Source: Parvibaculum sp.
GTDB lineage: Bacteria; Pseudomonadota; Alphaproteobacteria; Parvibaculales; Parvibaculaceae
DNA: 6,318 nt
Assembly: GCA_020062605.1 (NCBI GenBank)
Contig: JAGUWA010000243.1
Location: forward strand, 1-6,318
Direction: 5' to 3'
The notes beneath the pieces were generated by a model. That model searched no databases. It was not told where the DNA came from and worked only from the letters and a program-made list of their open reading frames with translations. Position 1 is the stretch's first letter. The number at the start of each line of letters is the position of its first letter. A program made the position numbers and the translations under genes. Positions 1 to 6,318 of the stretch are shown here, in pieces.

Positions 1-625
1 AGAAGACGGCGCCCGGCGCCGTCATGTGGTAACCCGGCGCGGCAAGCCCAGAGCGTTCGTCCCAACGCTCATGCATGTGCTCCTGCCGCCAGGTCTCGCG
101 CGTGCTGCCACGCGGGAGCGGCTCCGCCTCCTCAATGGCCCGGCCGGGCACGAAATCCTCGCCATTGATCTCGCCCGCGACCTTCGCGCCCTTGTCGATC
201 TGCGCGGCGGAAGGAGAGTAATAGGTGACGTTGCCCGCGATGTCGGCGTCCGGCCCGAGCGACAGGTCGAGACCGTAGAAGGTGACGTTGCCCTTCACCT
301 CGCCATTGATGAGCGCTTCCTGCGCGCGGATCGAAAGATCGCCATCGAGCTCGCCCTCGACCGCGACGCGGCGGCCCGCGATCCATGTGTCGCCGCCGAT
401 CTCCGCATCGCGCGTGAGAATGACGATCTGCCCGGCGGCGGTGAGCGCGCCTTTCACCTTGCGGTCGAAGGTGAGTTCCTCGGCGGCGGCGAAAACGTCG
501 TCGCCGGTCTGCCATTCGACAGCGCGGCCCGTCGCGGCTTCCGAGGTGCCTTGCGCGAAGGCAGGCGCGAGGCCCGCGATCAGTGCCATGAGGGTGAGAA
601 CCGCAATCCGGATACCGCCGCGCAT
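1..625 (-). CDS. Exported bactofilin-like repeat protein (C-terminus off window)
   Basis: Partial gene. It reads leftward from the ATG at 623-625 and stays open through base 2, giving 208 residues with no stop. The start is supported by AAGGAG 6 nt upstream. Residues 1-24 form a signal peptide: a short basic start (MRGGIR), a hydrophobic core (about 7-20) and an AFA-Q cleavage site. Residues 45-155 carry short repeats rich in Gly, Val, Ile and Asp (for example AEIGGD, GELDGDL, GEVKGNV, ADIAGNV, AKVAGEI), as expected for a right-handed beta-helix of the bactofilin/polymer-forming cytoskeletal type. Residues 160-195 are charged and rich in Arg and Glu, and the last visible residues turn less polar, which may lead into a membrane segment. 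Family membership is inferred from the repeat pattern. A signal peptide is unusual for classical cytoplasmic bactofilins, so it more likely acts in the envelope. Its specific function is unknown. Confidence 0.75.
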   Translation of the reverse strand, partial: MRGGIRIAVLTLMALIAGLAPAFAQGTSEAATGRAVEWQTGDDVFAAAEELTFDRKVKGALTAAGQIVILTRDAEIGGDTWIAGRRVAVEGELDGDLSIRAQEALINGEVKGNVTFYGLDLSLGPDADIAGNVTYYSPSAAQIDKGAKVAGEINGEDFVPGRAIEEAEPLPRGSTRETWRQEHMHERWDERSGLAAPGYHMTAPGAVF

Positions 626-631
626 GAATGT

Positions 632-664
632 CTCCTTCCGTCCGTTCCCCCAGCAGGGACTATA
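632..664 (-). promoter_or_regulatory. Candidate -10 and Shine-Dalgarno of the exported repeat protein gene
   Basis: On the minus strand TATAGT (659-664) is a good -10 match 34 nt upstream of the ATG, and AAGGAG (632-637) is a strong ribosome binding site 6 nt from it. No convincing -35 hexamer is seen at the right distance, so the promoter part is tentative. The ribosome binding site is solid. Confidence 0.4.
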
Positions 665-717
665 GCGCGGGAGACGGGAGGGAGACAGGGTTGGGGTGTT
701 TCCGCGTCCCCCCGCCC

Positions 718-771
718 CAAACGGCCCTCCTTTAGTTTGCTTTTTCAGAGAGGCTGCAAAAGGGCCGTTTG
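718..771. repeat. Left-end stem-loop of the DUF559 cassette
   Basis: CAAACGGCCCT (718-728) pairs perfectly with AGGGCCGTTTG (761-771), an 11-bp stem. Inside it TTTGC (736-740) pairs with GCAAA (756-760), stacked directly on the right arm, leaving a 7-nt bulge on the left and a 15-nt loop. It sits between the outer C-rich block and the inner palindrome, in the same place as the unrelated hairpin at 1178-1211. Confidence 0.7.
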
Positions 772-798
772 ACCCTCCCCGAGGGGAGGGTGGGTGGT
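771..798. repeat. Left inner inverted repeat of the DUF559 cassette
   Basis: Positions 771-794 are the exact reverse complement of 1155-1178, and 26 of 28 positions match if extended to 798 and 1151. The repeat is itself a palindrome: ACCCTCCCC (772-780) and GGGGAGGGT (783-791) are perfect arms around GA. It ends 12 nt before the DUF559 start codon and so covers the place where a ribosome binding site would lie. The 783-797 stretch on the plus strand has closely spaced G-runs (4, 3, 3 and 2). Confidence 0.85.
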
Positions 799-809
799 AA
801 GCTCATCAT

Positions 810-1151
810 ATGAGCGACCTCCGGGCACGCCAGCTAAGGCGCAACATGACGGAAGCAGAGAAGAGACTCTGGGCTCGCCTTCGCGCGAACCGGCTCGGCT
901 GTCACTTCCGCCGACAGCATCGTATCGGACCCTACGTCGTTGACTTCGCCTGCCTTGAACGAAAGCTGATCGTGGAAGTCGACGGCGGCCAGCACAACGA
1001 ACCGAAGGGGGCGGCGCACGACGCCCGCAGGACCGACTTTCTGCAGAGAGACGGATACGAAGTTTTGCGCTTCTGGAACAACGATGTGCTCGCCCGCACC
1101 GACAATGTAGTCGAGACGATCTGGAGTCATCTCAACTCACTGCAGCGCTAG
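810..1151 (+). CDS. DUF559 family endonuclease-domain protein (Vsr-like)
   Basis: This 113-residue protein has the full length of a stand-alone DUF559 domain. The N-terminal helix carries the family signature (RNMTEAEKRLWARLR, residues 11-25). It is followed by the strand HRIGPYVVDF (37-46), LIVEVDGGQH (53-62), a helix with R-x2-D-x4-DGY (73-83), and VLRFWNNDV (85-93). Asp45, Glu56, Asp58 and His62 are in the positions expected for a PD-(D/E)XK/Vsr-like metal site, so a DNA nick or cut is the likely activity, although biochemical roles for the family are poorly established. The ATG at 810 is chosen because family members usually have about a dozen residues before the MTEAE motif; the alternative is the ATG at 846. 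No strong Shine-Dalgarno is seen; the upstream sequence is part of the inverted repeat. It is convergent with pccA and tightly wrapped by inverted repeats, suggesting a selfish or repeat-associated unit. Confidence 0.9.
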   Translation: MSDLRARQLRRNMTEAEKRLWARLRANRLGCHFRRQHRIGPYVVDFACLERKLIVEVDGGQHNEPKGAAHDARRTDFLQRDGYEVLRFWNNDVLARTDNVVETIWSHLNSLQR

Positions 1152-1178
1152 CCGCCCACCCTCCCCTCGGGGAGGGTC
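1151..1178. repeat. Right inner inverted repeat of the DUF559 cassette
   Basis: This is the partner of 771-798 in opposite orientation; the inner 24 positions (1155-1178) match perfectly. It begins at the last base of the DUF559 stop codon. Its own palindrome, ACCCTCCCC (1158-1166) and GGGGAGGGT (1169-1177), could fold in transcripts from either side and may reduce read-through between the convergent DUF559 and pccA genes. No T-run follows, so a classical intrinsic terminator is not claimed. Confidence 0.85.
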
Positions 1179-1211
1179 GAAATTCGGGAAGCGAAGCGCA
1201 CACGAATTTCG
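1178..1211. repeat. Right-end stem-loop of the DUF559 cassette
   Basis: CGAAATTCG (1178-1186) pairs perfectly with CGAATTTCG (1203-1211), a 9-bp stem closing a 16-nt loop that contains a small GCG-AAG-CGC hairpin (1191-1199). It is flanked by GGGGAGGGTC on the inner side and GGGGCGGGGG on the outer side, exactly as the left-end hairpin is when read outward, although the two stems share almost no sequence. Confidence 0.7.
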
Positions 1212-1240
1212 GGGCGGGGGCCGGGGCGGCGCCCTCAGCC

Positions 1241-3256
<2,016 letters not shown>

Positions 3257-3296
3257 CAGCAGGAACCTTGAGCGGCGAAACGGGACAAATATAACT

Positions 3297-3386
3297 CGTC
3301 ATTGCCGGGCTTGACCCGGCAATCCAGAACCGCAACGCACTGAGCAAGCGGCCCCTGGATGCCCGGGTCAAGCCCGGGCATGACGA
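3297..3386. repeat. Head-to-head palindromic repeat pair between pccB and pccA
   Basis: Two hairpin units face each other. Unit 1 has ATTGCCGGG (3301-3309), loop CTTGA, CCCGGCAAT (3315-3323). Unit 2 has ATGCCCGGG (3359-3367), loop TCAAG, CCCGGGCAT (3373-3381). Each has a 9-bp stem and 5-nt loop. Read in the same direction they agree from CGTCAT to ATCCAG except for two base pairs, both changed on both arms. ATCCAG (3322-3327) and CTGGAT (3355-3360) can also pair across the linker. This resembles the dimeric REP-like elements common in Alphaproteobacteria. It lies within the likely pccB-pccA transcript and may stabilise the pccB end of the message or reduce pccA expression (inference). Confidence 0.85.
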
Positions 3387-3424
3387 ATTGTGAAGGGAGA
3401 ACGAGGGCGATCATCTGCGGCGCC

Positions 3425-4957
<1,533 letters not shown>

Positions 4958-4981
4958 GCCGCCCCCTGGATAATCGGACGA

Positions 4982-5012
4982 GCCGCCCCTCCCCGTTTCT
5001 CCGGGAGGCGGC
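4982..5012 (-). promoter_or_regulatory. Hairpin in the pccB leader
   Basis: GCCGC (4982-4986) and CTCCC (4989-4993) pair with GGGAG (5003-5007) and GCGGC (5008-5012): 10 base pairs with a 2-nt bulge and a 9-nt loop. It sits 25 nt upstream of the pccB ATG on the transcript and ends just before the ribosome site. It could affect leader stability or translation. No known riboswitch is recognised in it. Confidence 0.35.
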
Positions 5013-5096
5013 CTCCAGAATACTGTTCTTAACGCCGGAATGCGGGGCTCTTCGAAGCGGCCCGCTGGCGCTGTCGCGGTCTCCGCGAAGGCGACC

Positions 5097-5135
5097 TGAA
5101 TAGCACCGAAATCTCGTTTTTGCCAATGGCTTGGC
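5097..5135 (-). promoter_or_regulatory. Weak candidate promoter and dyad upstream of pccB
   Basis: On the minus strand TTGGCA (5121-5126) and TATTCA (5097-5102) are 18 bp apart and could serve as -35 and -10. A dyad, GCCAA (5122-5126) and TTGGC (5131-5135) with a 4-nt spacer, overlaps the -35. The -10 matches poorly. It is listed because the 256-bp gap 4958-5213 should hold the pcc promoter and this is the best candidate seen. The TTTGCAAA-type motif reported for the propionyl-CoA regulator PccR is not present. Confidence 0.2.
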
Positions 5136-5213
5136 CGCCATTCCTATGGGCGGGGCTGAATGGGCGCCGCCGCCCCCGGCAACGCTGCGTCAGCAGGGCG
5201 CGAACCGCCGTTT

Positions 5214-6029
5214 TCAGTCGAGAAGAGCCACGAAACGGCCGGTTTCGATGAGTTCGTCGCGGCGGATCGTGAGCCGGGCCACCTCATCCTCGTCATGGCC
5301 GCAGAGTTCCATCTGCCAGTGCTCGTCGAGATGAGCGATGTCGAAGGCCTCTAGCGGGCTGAGCCGGCCGAGGACGACGGCAAGGCCGGTGACGGCGGAA
5401 CCGGTGAGCGTCACCGCGTTGTGGAGGGCGGCGAGACGGAAGGCATCGAGCTTGCCAAGCGCCGCGCGATAGGCCGCGAGCGAGGCTTCCGGCTGCGCGA
5501 TGTGGAGGATGCCGAAGGTGGGCGTGAAGGCGATGCCCTGCTCCGCCGCCCAGCCGAGAACGGGATCCCAGAGCGCGGCCTGGCGGGCGGCGAGCGCCGC
5601 CGGATGCTCCGCCCGGTAGCAAAGAAGGTCGGTGCCCGCATAGGTGACAAGCTCATCGATGACCGCCTCGCGGCGCGGCGCGACGAGATCGATCGCCGTA
5701 TTGGCGAGCTTGGTGAGCCACATGGAATGCGGATTGATCTCGTCCTTCTGCGCCTCCCACTCCGCCGCCATCGCCTCGGCAAGCGCAAGCGACGGCACGG
5801 CGAGCGGATGCTTCGACGGCGTTTTCACCACGCGCCCGTCGAGCAGGATCGCGTGGCCCTCCTCGTGGGGACCGACGCCCGCATGCTTGTAGAAGCGCCG
5901 CGGCAGCTTCCGCTTTTCACGGCCCGGATGCGACACCTGTTCGTCGAGCGAACGGTTGCGCGCGAGATCGAAAATCGCGGCTGCGGTTTCGTCGTTGGTG
6001 TCGTTGTCGTCAGTCATATGCTCATTCAT
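5214..6029 (-). CDS. ATP12 family F1-ATPase assembly chaperone
   Basis: 271 residues, close to alphaproteobacterial ATP12 homologues. In mitochondria Atp12 binds the free F1 alpha subunit and prevents its aggregation before F1 assembly; the bacterial protein is presumed to do the same. Family landmarks in order: RRFYKHAGV (44-52), LLDGRVVKTPSKHPLAVPS (62-80), AAEWEAQKDEINPHSM (88-103), TKLANTAIDLV (106-116), DLLCYRAEHP (134-143), WDPVLGW (154-160) and LDEHWQMELCGHDEDE (234-249). In the last motif homologues usually have Trp before the Gly (xWGxD); here it is Cys243, which may be a lineage variant. The first 40 residues are acidic and polar with no signal peptide, so it is cytoplasmic. The start is uncertain between ATG 6029 and ATG 6017, since neither has a clear ribosome site. 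It is followed by pccB on the same strand after 256 bp, so it is probably a separate unit. Confidence 0.93.
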   Translation of the reverse strand: MNEHMTDDNDTNDETAAAIFDLARNRSLDEQVSHPGREKRKLPRRFYKHAGVGPHEEGHAILLDGRVVKTPSKHPLAVPSLALAEAMAAEWEAQKDEINPHSMWLTKLANTAIDLVAPRREAVIDELVTYAGTDLLCYRAEHPAALAARQAALWDPVLGWAAEQGIAFTPTFGILHIAQPEASLAAYRAALGKLDAFRLAALHNAVTLTGSAVTGLAVVLGRLSPLEAFDIAHLDEHWQMELCGHDEDEVARLTIRRDELIETGRFVALLD

Positions 6030-6039
6030 ATCAAATAAC

Positions 6040-6132
6040 CGTCATGGCCCGGCTTGTCCGGGCCATCCACGTCTTCGCAGCCTCAAAGGAAGATAAAGAC
6101 GTGGATGACCCGCATAAAGCGGGTCATGACGA
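6040..6132. repeat. Second palindromic repeat pair, upstream of the ATP12 gene
   Basis: Same family as 3297-3386. Unit 3 has ATGGCCCGG (6044-6052), loop CTTGT, CCGGGCCAT (6058-6066). Unit 4 has ATGACCCGC (6105-6113), loop ATAAA, GCGGGTCAT (6119-6127). Stems are again 9 bp and loops 5 nt, with GTCAT at the outer end and ATCCA toward the linker. In addition ATCCACGTCTT (6065-6075) and AAGACGTGGAT (6096-6106) are perfect 11-bp complements, so the whole element could fold as one long stem through a 20-nt linker. It ends about 11 bases before the ATP12 start codon and so probably lies in its leader or promoter region. Confidence 0.85.
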
Positions 6133-6150
6133 TAAAAAGGAAAACCTGCC

Positions 6151-6180
6151 CGGTTCGGAAAGCCTTCGACTTTCCGCCCG
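6151..6180 (-). terminator. Possible terminator after the right-edge gene
   Basis: CGGAAAG (6156-6162) and CTTTCCG (6170-6176) form a 7-bp stem with a 7-nt loop, with three further possible pairs (6151-6153 with 6178-6180) across a small internal loop. It lies about 20 nt after the stop codon of the gene entering from the right. The nearest T-run on the minus strand (6134-6138) is about 12 bases past the extended stem, farther than in a textbook terminator, so the call is tentative. Confidence 0.4.
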
Positions 6181-6197
6181 TGAAGAGAGCAACGGAC

Positions 6198-6318
6198 TCA
6201 CTTCCCGAAAATGCCGCCGATGCCCTTGCCGATATTCTCCAGCGTATCGCCGACGCTCTTGGCCGCATCTTCCGCCGCGCCGGTGACGCCGCCGGAGGAA
6301 CCTTGCGCCGCCGCAGCC
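6198..6318 (-). CDS. C-terminal end of an unidentified Ala/Gly-rich protein
   Basis: Only the last 39 codons and a TGA stop (6198-6200) are inside the window; the frame stays open to the right edge. The visible tail begins AAAAQGSSGG and ends with a predicted amphipathic stretch (about EDAAKSVGDTLENIGKGIGG) and IFGK. Codon third positions are GC-rich, like the neighbouring genes, which supports real coding. Small Ala/Gly tails ending in a short Gly-Phe-Lys sequence occur in several unrelated envelope proteins, so no family is assigned. It is on the same strand as the ATP12 gene but separated by 168 bp with a possible terminator and a repeat pair, so co-transcription is doubtful. Confidence 0.6.
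   Translation of the reverse strand, partial: AAAAQGSSGGVTGAAEDAAKSVGDTLENIGKGIGGIFGK

Larger units (their letters stand above)
708..1220. mobile_element. Putative DUF559 cassette with nested inverted ends
   Basis: The element is bounded by CCCCCGCCCC (709-718) and its exact complement GGGGCGGGGG (1211-1220). Going inward on each side comes a stem-loop (718-771 left, 1178-1211 right), then a 24-bp perfect inverted repeat (771-794 and 1155-1178), then the single DUF559 gene (810-1151). The inner repeat starts 12 bases before the left ATG when counted to its last similar base, and ends at the stop codon on the right, so almost no other DNA is carried. No target-site duplication is visible outside 708 and 1220. 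The arrangement is seen directly. That the unit moves or multiplies is inference, by analogy with REP-associated transposase genes flanked by their palindromes. Confidence 0.5.

Noticed and set aside
5..23. Perfect palindrome, GACGGCGCC and GGCGCCGTC around a single C
   Set aside because: It falls inside the coding frame (MTAPGAV) of the repeat protein and is explained by codons for Thr, Ala, Pro, Gly and Val in GC-rich DNA. It shares no blocks with either repeat family.
26..772. Open frame of 248 codons on the plus strand at the left edge
   Set aside because: It overlaps the minus-strand gene, which has a signal peptide, repeats and a good ribosome site. This frame also runs through the cassette end and hairpin at 708-771 and shows no family features.

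Overview
The window looks like chromosomal DNA from a GC-rich alphaproteobacterium. The evidence is a bacterial ATP12-family F1-ATPase assembly chaperone (typical of Alphaproteobacteria and mitochondria), a pccB/pccA propionyl-CoA carboxylase pair of the alphaproteobacterial type, and two kinds of palindromic intergenic repeat of a sort common in that class. No genus can be named from sequence alone.

Layout. (1) Positions 1-625, minus strand: the N-terminal 208 residues of an exported, bactofilin-like repeat protein that runs off the left edge. A good Shine-Dalgarno and a plausible -10 lie upstream. (2) Positions 708-1220: a compact cassette carrying a DUF559 (Vsr-like, PD-(D/E)XK superfamily) endonuclease gene on the plus strand. 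It is enclosed by nested inverted structures: an outer 10-bp inverted repeat, then a stem-loop on each side whose stem sequence differs between the two sides, then an inner 24-bp perfect inverted repeat that is itself a palindrome. (3) Positions 1241-4957, minus strand: pccB then pccA, encoding the carboxyltransferase and the biotin carboxylase/biotin carrier subunits of propionyl-CoA carboxylase. A 168-bp spacer between them holds a head-to-head pair of palindromic repeat units. (4) Positions 5214-6029, minus strand: the ATP12 chaperone gene. (5) Positions 6030-6197: a second pair of the same palindromic repeat family plus a possible terminator hairpin. (6) Positions 6198-6318, minus strand: the last 39 codons of an unidentified gene that enters from the right edge.

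How the parts work together. PccA and PccB form one biotin-dependent enzyme that carboxylates propionyl-CoA to methylmalonyl-CoA, which normally feeds the methylmalonyl-CoA/succinyl-CoA route. ATP12 serves F1-ATPase assembly and has no direct biochemical link to it. The DUF559 cassette is convergent with pccA and looks like an accessory insertion between two housekeeping genes.

The most interesting signal is the DUF559 cassette. Its two ends share conserved G-rich blocks in the same order but have unrelated, internally complementary stems between them, so structure appears conserved where sequence is not. The unrelated pcc/atp12 repeat family shows the same behaviour (9-bp stems, 5-nt loops, paired substitutions). 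A nuclease gene packed between such ends resembles the arrangement of REP-associated transposases with their REP palindromes, but with a different enzyme family. Calling it mobile is inference.
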